Shown: in pieces, positions 1 through 8,284 of the stretch | How the letters are laid out: every line of letters begins with the position of its first letter | How positions within the stretch are numbered: position 1 is the stretch's first letter | Source: an uncultured Alphaproteobacteria bacterium | GTDB taxonomy: Bacteria > Pseudomonadota > Alphaproteobacteria > CAAHEQ01 > UBA3637 | Direction of reading: 5' to 3' | Assembly: GCA_947629595.1 (NCBI GenBank) | Contig: CANREI010000014.1 | Span: forward strand, 1-22,518 | Length of the DNA: 22,518 nt | Made by a program: the position numbers and the translations under genes | Notes under the pieces: model-generated | Told to the model about the DNA's origin: nothing | Database searches by the model: none | What the model saw: the letters and a program-made list of their open reading frames with translations, nothing else

Positions 1-1659
1 GCCATTGCCGATCGATTGGCCGATGTTGTTTATGTAACCGATGATAATCCGCGCTTTGAAGAAGCAGCCGAAATTCGAAACGCCATTATGGAAGCTTGTC
101 CCAAAGGAATTGAATGTCGTTCCCGCATTGAAGCCGTTTTTCTGGCACTCAACAATTTGAAAGCCGGCGATGTTTGTGTTCTTTGCGGAAAAGGCCATGA
201 AACGGGGCAAACCGTTCGGGAAACGGTTTATCATTATAACGATAAGGCCGAAGTTTTAGCCCAAAGTGCCGCTTTTGAAAAAGAAATTTTATGGGCACAC
301 GAAGAATTGTCTTTGGCTTTCAACACACCCGTTGCCGCAACCGTTCGGGCAACCGGCGTTTCCATTGATACGCGAACGCTTCTGCCCGGTGATTTGTTTA
401 TTGCCGTCAAAGGTGAAAATACCGACGGACATCACTATGTGAAAACGGCTTTGGATAAAGGCGCGATTGCGTGTGTGACGGATTATTTAATGCCCGATGT
501 TTTACCCGAAAAACAAATTGTGGTTCCCGATACAACCGATGCTTTGGAAGCACTGGCGCGGTTTGCACGCATGCGAAGCGATGCAATTTTTATCGGCGTT
601 ACGGGCAGTTCCGGTAAAACAACCACCAAAGAAATGTTAAAAACCGTTTTATCCGAACAAGGGCTCACTTTTGCCACCGGCGGAAACTTCAACAATCAAA
701 TCGGCGTGCCGCTGACATTGACAAGATTGCCGAAAAAAACGGAATATGCCGTTATTGAAATGGGTATGAATCATTTCGGCGAAATGGCATATTTATCAGA
801 TATCGTGCGACCGAATCACACCGTAATTACCATGGTCGGCGGGGCGCATCGGGAATATTTTAAAGATGATGCCGCCATTGCCGAAGCCAAAGCCGAAATT
901 TACACGTTTGCCGATACAAACGGAACGGCCGTTTTAAACATTGAAAGCCCGTTATATGCTTATTTGAGCGAACAGGCGCGCGCCAAAGGCATTCGACACA
1001 TTGTTTCGTTCGGGCAAAAAAAAGGCGCTGATTTTGAGTTGACAAACTGCATGGTTTCTGCCGAAAAAACAGATGTAACGTTTCGTTGGAACGGGCTTGA
1101 ATATACCTATTCCATTCATTTTGCCGGCCGACATTTTGCGTTGGATTCTCTGGCCGTGTTGGCTATGGTTGATGCCGCGGGCGCCAGTGTGGAACAAGCG
1201 CTGAAAGATATTGATAAGACAAAGCCGGTTGCCGGTCGCGGTGCAACGGAAAAAGTGCAAGTTGACGGTAAAAGTATTCTGCTGATTGACGATGCCTATA
1301 ATGCCAATCCGCTTTCCATGGCGGCTTCCGTTCAAACACTCGGTGCGCATCAAAACACGCGACGGGTTGCCGTGTTAGGCGATATGTTGGAATTGGGCGC
1401 GGAAAGTCAAGCGTTTCATAAAAATTTAGCACCGATTTTAATAGCCAATAAAATTGATTTGGTTTTTACCGTCGGTCCGGAAATGAAAGCGCTGTTTTTA
1501 TCGTTACCGAAAGAAATGCAGGGAGAAAGCGTGTTATCGGCGGAAGAAATAATTCCCGCTTTAATCAAAAATTTAAAAGACGGCGATACGGTTCTTGTGA
1601 AAGCCTCAAACGGAACGGGCTTAAAAAAGGTTATTGCCGCATTGAAAGGAATGAAATAA
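1..1659 (+). CDS. murF: MurE-MurF fusion protein, 5' end outside window (meso-DAP-adding ligase C-terminus + D-Ala-D-Ala-adding ligase)
   Basis: The reading frame is open from base 1, so the true start lies upstream; the TTG at 16 is not a credible start. Codons up to about nt 265 encode a MurE C-terminal domain: TDDNPR (nt 37-54), then CGKGHETGQ and a YHYND segment. In MurE the DNPR motif marks meso-diaminopimelate as the amino acid added to UDP-MurNAc-L-Ala-D-Glu. With no stop, the frame passes into a complete MurF from about nt 286: the N-terminal domain (SIDTRTLLPGDLFIAVKG), the ATP-binding loop TGSSGKTTTKE (P-loop GSSGKT nt 604-621), GGNFNNQIGVP, AGRHFALDSL and LLIDDAYNANPLSM. MurF adds D-Ala-D-Ala to the UDP-MurNAc-tripeptide in the cytoplasm. 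No in-frame ATG lies at the junction; TTG codons at 307 and 313 are the only nearby candidates for internal starts. The stop abuts the mraY ATG, implying translational coupling. Confidence 0.95.
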   Translation, partial: AIADRLADVVYVTDDNPRFEEAAEIRNAIMEACPKGIECRSRIEAVFLALNNLKAGDVCVLCGKGHETGQTVRETVYHYNDKAEVLAQSAAFEKEILWAHEELSLAFNTPVAATVRATGVSIDTRTLLPGDLFIAVKGENTDGHHYVKTALDKGAIACVTDYLMPDVLPEKQIVVPDTTDALEALARFARMRSDAIFIGVTGSSGKTTTKEMLKTVLSEQGLTFATGGNFNNQIGVPLTLTRLPKKTEYAVIEMGMNHFGEMAYLSDIVRPNHTVITMVGGAHREYFKDDAAIAEAKAEIYTFADTNGTAVLNIESPLYAYLSEQARAKGIRHIVSFGQKKGADFELTNCMVSAEKTDVTFRWNGLEYTYSIHFAGRHFALDSLAVLAMVDAAGASVEQALKDIDKTKPVAGRGATEKVQVDGKSILLIDDAYNANPLSMAASVQTLGAHQNTRRVAVLGDMLELGAESQAFHKNLAPILIANKIDLVFTVGPEMKALFLSLPKEMQGESVLSAEEIIPALIKNLKDGDTVLVKASNGTGLKKVIAALKGMK

Positions 1660-2742
1660 ATGTTATATTATTTGTCGTTATTTTCATCGGATATCAGTTT
1701 TTTAAATCTTTTCCGATATATTACTTTCCGAAGCGGCGGGGCTTTGGTCACGGCTTTTTTCATTATGCTTTGTTTCGGCTCCCGTTTCATCGGCTGGCTG
1801 AAAAAAAAGCAAGGTGAAGGTCAACCGATTCGCGAAGACGGCCCGCAAACGCATTTTGCCAAAAAAGGCACACCTTGTATGGGCGGATTGTTGCTCTTAA
1901 TTGCCGTATTGGTTTCGTCTTTGTTTTGGGCGCCGCTTACCAATCCTTATGTTTGGGTGTTAATTTTTGTGATGTGCGGTTTCGGGCTGGCCGGCTTTGT
2001 CGATGACTATAAAAAACTCACCAAACACAATTCCAAAGGCATTTCGGGACGGCAAAAATTGTTTGTGCAATTTGTCATCAGTTTAATTGCCTGCCTGTGG
2101 CTTATTTGTTTGGAAAACGGCCCCATGGGCACCACTTTAACCATTCCGTTTTTCAAAAATGTGTTCATTGATTTAAGTTATTTTTACATTCCTTTTGTGT
2201 TGGTTGTGATTGTGGGCAGTTCAAATGCCGTTAATTTAACCGACGGGTTAGACGGCTTGGTCAGTATGCCGGTGATTATGTGCTGTCTTGTTTTTGCCGT
2301 TATTTCCTATTTGGTCGGACGGGTTGACTATACCGATTATTTGCAAATTCACTATGTGGCCGGTGCCGGTGAAATGGCCGTTTTCTGCGGTGCGGTTATC
2401 GGGGCAACACTCGGGTTCTTGTGGTTTAACGCTCATCCGGCGCAAGTGTTTATGGGCGATACCGGCTCGTTAGCCCTGGGGGGTATTTTAGGCACATTAT
2501 CCGTTGCCACGAAACAAGAGTTATTGTTGGCCATTGCCGGCGGATTATTCGTGGTGGAAGCGTTATCCGATATTTTGCAGGTCGGTTCGTTTAAATTACG
2601 CGGAAAACGAATCTTTTTAATGGCGCCGATTCATCATCACTTTGAGAAAAAAGGGTGGAGTGAAACAACGGTTGTCGTTCGATTTTGGATTGTTTCCATT
2701 TTATTGGCCTTATTGGCTTTATCAACATTAAAAATCAGGTAA
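1660..2742 (+). CDS. mraY: MraY, phospho-MurNAc-pentapeptide translocase (lipid I synthesis)
   Basis: This integral membrane enzyme transfers phospho-MurNAc-pentapeptide from UDP to undecaprenyl phosphate, making lipid I. At 360 aa it has the family's normal length and about ten hydrophobic segments. Visible motifs are GTPCMGG (residues 70-76; the usual GTPTMGG with Cys for Thr), the catalytic-site aspartates in FVDDYKKL (D115, D116), NAVNLTDGLDGL (189-200), FMGDTGS with D267, and MAPIHHHFEKKGW with the HHH triad (325-327). The ATG begins at the base directly after the murF stop, so the start is fixed by coupling rather than by a strong ribosome binding site. It is followed after only 4 nt by ftsW; the murD gene that normally sits here is missing. 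Confidence 0.98.
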   Translation: MLYYLSLFSSDISFLNLFRYITFRSGGALVTAFFIMLCFGSRFIGWLKKKQGEGQPIREDGPQTHFAKKGTPCMGGLLLLIAVLVSSLFWAPLTNPYVWVLIFVMCGFGLAGFVDDYKKLTKHNSKGISGRQKLFVQFVISLIACLWLICLENGPMGTTLTIPFFKNVFIDLSYFYIPFVLVVIVGSSNAVNLTDGLDGLVSMPVIMCCLVFAVISYLVGRVDYTDYLQIHYVAGAGEMAVFCGAVIGATLGFLWFNAHPAQVFMGDTGSLALGGILGTLSVATKQELLLAIAGGLFVVEALSDILQVGSFKLRGKRIFLMAPIHHHFEKKGWSETTVVVRFWIVSILLALLALSTLKIR

Positions 2743-2746
2743 CACC

Positions 2747-3871
2747 ATGCAGGCATTCATTAAAAAATATCGTCATTTTCTGTCGGATACCTATCGCAGT
2801 TTGGATAGGGGCTTGTTATACAGTGCCTTTATTTTAATTTTATACGGTATCTTTTTAATTTTTGCCGCCGGTCCGGGTGTCGCCGAAAGAACGCATCGGG
2901 ATACTTTCTATTTCATTGACAGACAACTCATCTTTTTGGTACCTGCCGTTTTCGTTTTGTTTGCAACCGCCTTGTTTGATTTTAAATTGGTACGTCGAAT
3001 CAGCGGCCTTGTGTTAATCGGCTCTTTAATTTGTATGGTTTATGTTGTTTTGTTCGGAACGGAAATTCAAGGTGCCAAACGATGGATTTATTTGTTGGGT
3101 GTAGGGTTGCAACCGTCCGAATTCGTAAAGCCGGCCTTTGCCGTTATTTGTGCCTGGCTTTTGGCAACCGGTCGGCTCATTAAACAAATGCCCGGATACA
3201 GCTCTGCCATTATTTTATATGTGATTATTGCCGGATTGCTTTTATTACAACCGGATATCGGTATGTTTATCACCGTTTCGGGTATTTTTGCCGTTGAGTT
3301 GTTTTTATCGGGCATTCCGATGGCGGTTGTGGTTATTTTGGGCGGGTTATTTACCGGCGCTTTGGGAATGGCTTACTTTTTGTTTGATCACGTTCATGAA
3401 CGCGTCAACCGGTTTTTAAATCCCGAAAACGGCGAAGCGTATCAGGTTGCCAAATCGTTGGAAACGCTTAAAAACGCCGGCTGGTTCGGCAAAGGGCCGG
3501 GGGAAGGCATTGTCAAATATGAACTCCCCGACGCACACACGGATTTTATTGTTGCGGTTTCGGCGGAAGAATTCGGTTTTATTCTCACGGTCTTTTTAAT
3601 TGCCGTTTTTGCTTTTGTGGTGTTAAGAGGCTTTTATTTAATGCGGCATGAAAATAATTATTTTTGCCAAATTGCCGTCGGCGGCTTATTGACTCAAATT
3701 GCAATTCAGGCTATTGTGAATATGGGTTCAACATTGAATATGTTACCGACAAAAGGAATGACGTTGCCGTTTATTTCTTACGGCGGATCTTCGCTCGTGT
3801 CCGTCGGATTCGCATTCGGCATTATTTTGTGTTTGACAAAGCGACATACCCTCGGTCGCGGATTGGAATGA
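2747..3871 (+). CDS. ftsW: FtsW, septal peptidoglycan glycosyltransferase (SEDS family)
   Basis: FtsW polymerises lipid II into glycan strands at the septum, in complex with the transpeptidase FtsI and activated through FtsQLB. The 374-aa protein is polytopic, with a short cytoplasmic N-terminus. SEDS signatures are present: GAKRWI (109-114), LQPSEFVKPA (121-130), LLQPDIG (166-172), the extracytoplasmic loop HTDFIVAVSAEEFGF carrying the putative catalytic aspartate D266, and LPTKGMTLPFISYGGSS near the C-terminus. These fit FtsW, and the position inside the dcw cluster favours FtsW over RodA. The initiation region has only a weak CAGG, so translation probably depends on coupling to mraY, 4 nt upstream. 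Confidence 0.97.
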   Translation: MQAFIKKYRHFLSDTYRSLDRGLLYSAFILILYGIFLIFAAGPGVAERTHRDTFYFIDRQLIFLVPAVFVLFATALFDFKLVRRISGLVLIGSLICMVYVVLFGTEIQGAKRWIYLLGVGLQPSEFVKPAFAVICAWLLATGRLIKQMPGYSSAIILYVIIAGLLLLQPDIGMFITVSGIFAVELFLSGIPMAVVVILGGLFTGALGMAYFLFDHVHERVNRFLNPENGEAYQVAKSLETLKNAGWFGKGPGEGIVKYELPDAHTDFIVAVSAEEFGFILTVFLIAVFAFVVLRGFYLMRHENNYFCQIAVGGLLTQIAIQAIVNMGSTLNMLPTKGMTLPFISYGGSSLVSVGFAFGIILCLTKRHTLGRGLE

Positions 3872-3883
3872 AAGGAAAAGAGA

Positions 3884-5026
3884 ATGACAAAAAAATTAAA
3901 ACCGGCCAACCGAAACAAAAAAATAACGGCAGAAAATCGTCCGTTAATCGTGGTAACAACCGGCGGCAGCGGCGGACATATTTTTCCGGCGGAAGCGATT
4001 GCCGCCGCATTGGTGGAACAAAATTACCGCGTTGTTTTCGTCACGGATAAACGCGGGGCCGCTTTTCATTCTTTGCCGACGGTACAAACATACCGATTGG
4101 CGGCCGAATCGGTTGCGGGGCGCTCAATTTTTCATAAATTAACGGCAGCAGCCAAACTGTTTTGGGGAGCTGTGCAAGGCATTCACTTAATGGCAAAACT
4201 GCGGCCGTCGTTGGTGATCGGCGTGGGCGGATATGCTTCTTTTCCGGCGGTGATGGCAGCGCAAATGTGCCATATTCCCGTGATATTGCACGAACAAAAT
4301 GCCGTATTGGGACGCGCCAATCGGGTGTTGGCAAACAGCGCCAAACTGATTGTCACTTCGTTTGATCCGACATTGATGATTCCGAGCGGAATCACGGCCG
4401 TTCGGGTCGGTATGCCGGCGCGAACCCCGATTATTCAGGCACAACATTCTCCTTATCCGAAAGAAAAAAGCCCCGTTCGATTGCTTATTTTCGGCGGCAG
4501 TCAGGGAGCCACGTTTTTCAGTCGAACCTTTCCCGAAGTATTAAAAAAACTGCCGAAAGAATTGCAAAAAAAGATTGTGATTACGCAGCAGGCGCGCGCG
4601 GAGGATTTAGATTATTTAAAAGCATTCTATCAAAAAATTCCTTTTCAAAAAGTAACGATTGCCGCATTTTTTGACAATATGCCCGCGTTATTGAAAGAAT
4701 CGCATTTGGTTATTTGTCGCGGCGGTGCTTCAACCATTACCGAATTGGAAATTATCGGTCGCCCGGCCATGATTGTACCGTTGCCCACGGCTGCCGATAA
4801 TCATCAAATGGAAAATGCCCGTCAATTTTGTGATGACGGCGCGGGTTGGTTGATTAACGAAAAAACATTTGATGTCGATAAAACGGCCAAACGGTTGCAG
4901 GAATTGTTGGAAGCGCCCGAAACACTCAAAGAAGCAGCACAAAATGCCTATAAACGCTCCAAACCGCAAGCCGCGCAACAAGTGGCCGAATTGGCAAGAA
5001 ACATTATCAGAGGAAAAGGCGCATGA
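3884..5026 (+). CDS. murG: MurG, UDP-GlcNAc:lipid I N-acetylglucosaminyltransferase
   Basis: MurG adds GlcNAc to lipid I on the inner face of the membrane, producing lipid II. It is a GT28-family enzyme of two Rossmann-like domains, here 380 aa, slightly longer than usual because about 20 basic residues precede the first strand. Motifs seen: TTGGSGGHIFPAEA with H32 (Ser replaces the common Thr of GGTGGH), GVGGYASFPA (112-121), HEQNAVLGRANR (135-146), IFGGSQGA (201-208), CRGGASTITELEIIG (277-291) with the UDP-binding glutamate E286, and the DNHQMENA acceptor/donor loop. The usual GNPVR appears as GMPAR (175-179). A purine-rich site AAAGGAAAAGAG lies just before the ATG. The stop overlaps the murC start by 4 nt (ATGA). 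Confidence 0.97.
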   Translation: MTKKLKPANRNKKITAENRPLIVVTTGGSGGHIFPAEAIAAALVEQNYRVVFVTDKRGAAFHSLPTVQTYRLAAESVAGRSIFHKLTAAAKLFWGAVQGIHLMAKLRPSLVIGVGGYASFPAVMAAQMCHIPVILHEQNAVLGRANRVLANSAKLIVTSFDPTLMIPSGITAVRVGMPARTPIIQAQHSPYPKEKSPVRLLIFGGSQGATFFSRTFPEVLKKLPKELQKKIVITQQARAEDLDYLKAFYQKIPFQKVTIAAFFDNMPALLKESHLVICRGGASTITELEIIGRPAMIVPLPTAADNHQMENARQFCDDGAGWLINEKTFDVDKTAKRLQELLEAPETLKEAAQNAYKRSKPQAAQQVAELARNIIRGKGA

Positions 5027-6417
5027 AATTAACTTGTCCGTTAAAATGCATTCACTTCATCGGAATCGGCGGCATCGGTATGAGTGCCATTGCCGAAATG
5101 TTGGCTGATTTAGGCCTTAAAGTGCAAGGATCCGATGCCAAAGAAAGTGCGAATACCGTTCGGGTGCGAAAATCGGGCATTCCCGTTTATATCGGCCATA
5201 AAGCCGAAAATCTGGCAGGGGCCGATGCCGTTGTTGTTTCCAGTGCCATTCAGGCGGATAATCCCGAACTGATTGAAGCCAAAAAGCGGGGACTACCCAT
5301 CGGACATCGCTCGGAAATGTTGGCCGAAATTTTGCATTACAAGCAAAGCATTTGTGTTTCGGGAACACACGGCAAAACAACAACGTCGTCTTTAATTGCC
5401 AGTGTTTTGATGGCAGATAAAAAAGATCCGAGTTTTGTCATCGGCGGTATTTTAAATTCCCAGCTGTCAAACGCGCGATTGGGAAAAGGTGATTATGTGG
5501 TAGTGGAAGCCGATGAATCCGACGGTTCTTTCTTAAAACTGCCGGTAACGATTGCCGTTGTCACAAACATTGATTCGGAACATATGGATCATTATCATAC
5601 TTTTGAAAATATGAAAAACGCTTACGGTCTTTTTATGCGCAACACGGCCTTTTACGGCGCGTGCGTTGCCTGTCTCGATCACCCGATCGTAAAAGAACTG
5701 GTTTCAAAAATCGATAACCGAAAAGTCATTACTTACGGTACGGATCTTCAAGCGCAGGTGCGTGCCGAAAATATTCGAACGACGGAAAAAGGAATGGTGT
5801 TTGATTTAAAAGCCGTTTTGAACAAAAAAACATACACCGTGAAAAACATTTTTTTGGACATGTTCGGTCGTCACAATGTTTTAAACGCCTTGGCGGCCAT
5901 ATCCGTCGGGTTATATTTAAACGTACCGATGAAAACCGTTTGCGATGCGTTGGCTCATTTTGGCGGTATTCAACGGCGATTAACTTATCGCGGTGTTTTA
6001 AATACCATGCCGGTTTATGATGATTACGGTCATCACCCGATTGAAATTGCCGCAACACTCAATGCGTTAAGGGAAAGCACAAACGGAAAAATCATAGCCG
6101 TTTTTCAACCGCACCGATATACCCGCCTGCGTGATTTATGGGATTCGTTCTTAATGTGTTTTAATCAGGCAGATTGTGTTTTTGTGTGCGATGTATACAG
6201 TGCCGGCGAAACACCCCTATCCGGCATAACAGCACCGGCATTCGCGCAGGCTTTGGCACAAAAACATCCGAACGTGGAATATTTAGCTGATTTCTCCGAT
6301 TTAATTTCTTTAACCCGCGGTATGACGCCGCACGATAAACTGGTGTGCTTGGGCGCGGGCAGTATTTCAACGCAAATGACCGAATTGTTGGCCACTATAC
6401 AAGGAGGTAAAAAATGA
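5023..6417 (+). CDS. murC: MurC, UDP-N-acetylmuramate-L-alanine ligase
   Basis: MurC is the first amino-acid ligase of peptidoglycan precursor synthesis, joining L-Ala to UDP-MurNAc with ATP in the cytoplasm. The 464-aa length is typical. The N-terminal domain shows HFIGIGGIGMSAIAEML (11-27) and QGSD; the central domain has the P-loop GTHGKTTT (114-121), VVEADESDGSF and NIDSEHMDHY; the C-terminal domain has GRHNVLNALAA, DDYGHHPIEI, FQPHRYTR and DVYSAGE. The HH pair after DDYG and the SEHMDHY motif distinguish MurC from MurD, MurE and MurF. The start overlaps the murG stop (ATGA), with AGAGGA at 5009-5014 giving an 8-nt spacing. The end overlaps murB by 4 nt. Confidence 0.98.
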   Translation: MKLTCPLKCIHFIGIGGIGMSAIAEMLADLGLKVQGSDAKESANTVRVRKSGIPVYIGHKAENLAGADAVVVSSAIQADNPELIEAKKRGLPIGHRSEMLAEILHYKQSICVSGTHGKTTTSSLIASVLMADKKDPSFVIGGILNSQLSNARLGKGDYVVVEADESDGSFLKLPVTIAVVTNIDSEHMDHYHTFENMKNAYGLFMRNTAFYGACVACLDHPIVKELVSKIDNRKVITYGTDLQAQVRAENIRTTEKGMVFDLKAVLNKKTYTVKNIFLDMFGRHNVLNALAAISVGLYLNVPMKTVCDALAHFGGIQRRLTYRGVLNTMPVYDDYGHHPIEIAATLNALRESTNGKIIAVFQPHRYTRLRDLWDSFLMCFNQADCVFVCDVYSAGETPLSGITAPAFAQALAQKHPNVEYLADFSDLISLTRGMTPHDKLVCLGAGSISTQMTELLATIQGGKK

Positions 6418-7376
6418 CGCAACGGTGGACAAACACGTTAGAATCTTTGTTTATTAAGCCGTTTTTACCCAAAGACAGACTGATTCGGCAAATGCCGATT
6501 GTCCGCGGAAAACTCACGGAAAATGAACCGCTTCATAAGAAAAATTGGTTTGGTGTGGGCGGTGCGGCACAGGTTTATTTTGAGCCGGCAGATGCGGCCG
6601 ATTTGGCCTTTTTCCGTCAAAACATACCGCCCGTACCCGTGCAGGTTCTCGGCTCGGGCAGCAATGTGTTAATCAGAGACGGCGGCATTCCCGGTATTAC
6701 CGTTCATTTGGGCAAACCGTTTCAACAAATAACGGTCACGGAAAATTGCTTATGTTGCGGCGCGGCAGCCGGTGTGATGGAGGTGGCACGCACGGCTCTT
6801 AAAAACAATATTGCCGATTTTGAATTTTTGTGCGGTATTCCCGGTTCCGTCGGCGGTGCCGTTCGAATGAATGCCGGGGCCTACGGGTTTGAAATGAAAA
6901 ATTGTTTAAAATCGCTGACGGTGGTCACGCAAGAAGGAGAAATTCGTGTTTTACAAGCCGAAGAATTACACGATTCTTTTACTTATCGAAAATGTTTGTT
7001 ACCGCAAGAGTGGATTTTTGTGTCTGCCGTTTTAAAAGGACGAAAAGTCAAAGATTCTTCCGTGATACGGGAAAAAATGGAAGCCAATCGTCAAAAGCGG
7101 GAAAAAGGACAGCCGACGGGCGTTCGAACAGCCGGATCAACATTTAAAAATCCGGAAGGAATGCCGGCTTGGCAACTCATTGACAAAGTCGGTATGCGCG
7201 GCGCCAAAGTCGGCGGTGCCGAAGTTTCGCGCAAACATTGCAATTTTTTAATCAATACGGGCCATGCTACGGCAAAAGATATTGAAACGCTGGGCGAGCA
7301 AATTCGCGAAAAAGTTTTTCAAAAAGAAGGTATTCAACTGGAATGGGAAGTCAAAAAAATAGGAGTAGATAAATGA
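6414..7376 (+). CDS. murB: MurB, UDP-N-acetylenolpyruvoylglucosamine reductase
   Basis: MurB is an FAD- and NADPH-dependent reductase that converts UDP-GlcNAc-enolpyruvate to UDP-MurNAc, the substrate of MurC. The 320-aa protein shows NWFGVGGAAQVYF (44-56), the FAD-phosphate-binding LGSGSNVLIRDGGI (79-92), GIPGSVGGAVRMNAGAYG (141-158), YRKC, and RTAGSTFKNPEG, whose Ser242 corresponds to the proton donor of the family. KVGGAEVS and a late glutamate in LEWEVKK follow. The start overlaps the murC stop by 4 nt and is preceded by the strongest ribosome binding site in the window, AAGGAGGT at 6401-6408. About 25 residues precede the conserved fold. It overlaps ddl by 4 nt at its end. Confidence 0.97.
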   Translation: MTQRWTNTLESLFIKPFLPKDRLIRQMPIVRGKLTENEPLHKKNWFGVGGAAQVYFEPADAADLAFFRQNIPPVPVQVLGSGSNVLIRDGGIPGITVHLGKPFQQITVTENCLCCGAAAGVMEVARTALKNNIADFEFLCGIPGSVGGAVRMNAGAYGFEMKNCLKSLTVVTQEGEIRVLQAEELHDSFTYRKCLLPQEWIFVSAVLKGRKVKDSSVIREKMEANRQKREKGQPTGVRTAGSTFKNPEGMPAWQLIDKVGMRGAKVGGAEVSRKHCNFLINTGHATAKDIETLGEQIREKVFQKEGIQLEWEVKKIGVDK

Positions 7377-8284
7377 AAAAAGCAGCAGTTTTAATGGGGG
7401 GACAATCATCGGAACGTGCCGTTTCGTTGGAAAGCGGTAAAGGCGTTCTGAAAGCCTTGGCGGAAAAAGGCTATGAACCGATTGCACTCGATGTTCCCGA
7501 AAAACTGTCGGGGTTAGTTTGTTTTTTGGAAGAAAATAAACCGGATGTTGTTTTTAACGCTTTACACGGAAAATACGGCGAGGACGGATGTATTCAAGGG
7601 TTATTGAATTTAATGCGCATTCCTTATACGCATTCGGGTGTGTTGGCCTCGGCGCTTTCCATGAACAAGCAGGAAGCCAAAACGTTGGTAAAATCGGCCG
7701 GCGTTGACGTGCCTGCCGGTAAAATCATTACAAAAGATGATATTTTGGCGGGAAAAGCCCTTTTAAAACCTTATGTCATTAAGCCGAACGATGAAGGCTC
7801 TTCCGTCGGGGTTTATATTATCAAAACAGAGGCTGATGAACAAAAATTATTGGCAAACTGGCCCTTTAATAAGCCTGTTTTAACGGAAGAATACATTGCC
7901 GGACGGGAATTATCGGTCGTTGTGTTGTTTGATGAAGCCGTCGGCATTGTGGAAATTAAACAGGGAGACGGTTTTTATGATTATCACACCAAATATACGG
8001 CCGGCGTTGCAACGCATATTATTCCGGCGCCCGTTCCGCAAAAATATGAAGAAGAATTAAAAAGACAGGCTTTGATTGCCCATCAAATACTCGGATGCAA
8101 AGGGGTTTCCCGTTCCGATTTTCGATTTGATGAAGCAACGGGGCGCTGCGTGTTTTTGGAATTAAATGCCAACCCCGGTATGACACCGTTTTCGTTGGTG
8201 CCGGAAGTGGTGGCAAAAATAAAAAATATGAGTTATCCCGAATTGGTGGATTTATTGGTGAAAGCGGCAGAATATGAAAAATAA
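7373..8284 (+). CDS. ddl: Ddl, D-alanine-D-alanine ligase
   Basis: Ddl is an ATP-grasp enzyme that makes the D-Ala-D-Ala dipeptide used by MurF. The 303-aa protein has VLMGGQSSERAVSLESG at the N-terminus (E15 region), NALHGKYGEDG, KPNDEGSSVGV in the ATP-grasp domain, FYDYHTKYTAG, and the metal-binding end SRSDFRFD followed by LELNANPGMTPFSLVPE. The tyrosine of the YDYHTKY loop is the residue seen in D-Ala-D-Ala ligases; VanA-type D-Ala-D-Lac ligases differ there, so ordinary D-Ala-D-Ala stems are expected. The ATG overlaps the murB stop (ATGA) and AGGAG at 7361-7365 lies 7 nt upstream. The 3' end overlaps ftsQ by 11 nt. Confidence 0.97.
   Translation: MKKAAVLMGGQSSERAVSLESGKGVLKALAEKGYEPIALDVPEKLSGLVCFLEENKPDVVFNALHGKYGEDGCIQGLLNLMRIPYTHSGVLASALSMNKQEAKTLVKSAGVDVPAGKIITKDDILAGKALLKPYVIKPNDEGSSVGVYIIKTEADEQKLLANWPFNKPVLTEEYIAGRELSVVVLFDEAVGIVEIKQGDGFYDYHTKYTAGVATHIIPAPVPQKYEEELKRQALIAHQILGCKGVSRSDFRFDEATGRCVFLELNANPGMTPFSLVPEVVAKIKNMSYPELVDLLVKAAEYEK

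Noticed and set aside
16..18. TTG as the start of the first gene
   Set aside because: Codons 1-15 continue the same frame with plausible MurE sequence (AIADR before LADVVYVTDDNPR), and no ribosome binding site is visible. The gene is cut by the window edge.
7373..8284. Vancomycin-resistance-type D-Ala-D-Lac ligase
   Set aside because: The YDYHTKY loop retains the tyrosine typical of D-Ala-D-Ala ligases, and no vanH or vanX-like genes are nearby.
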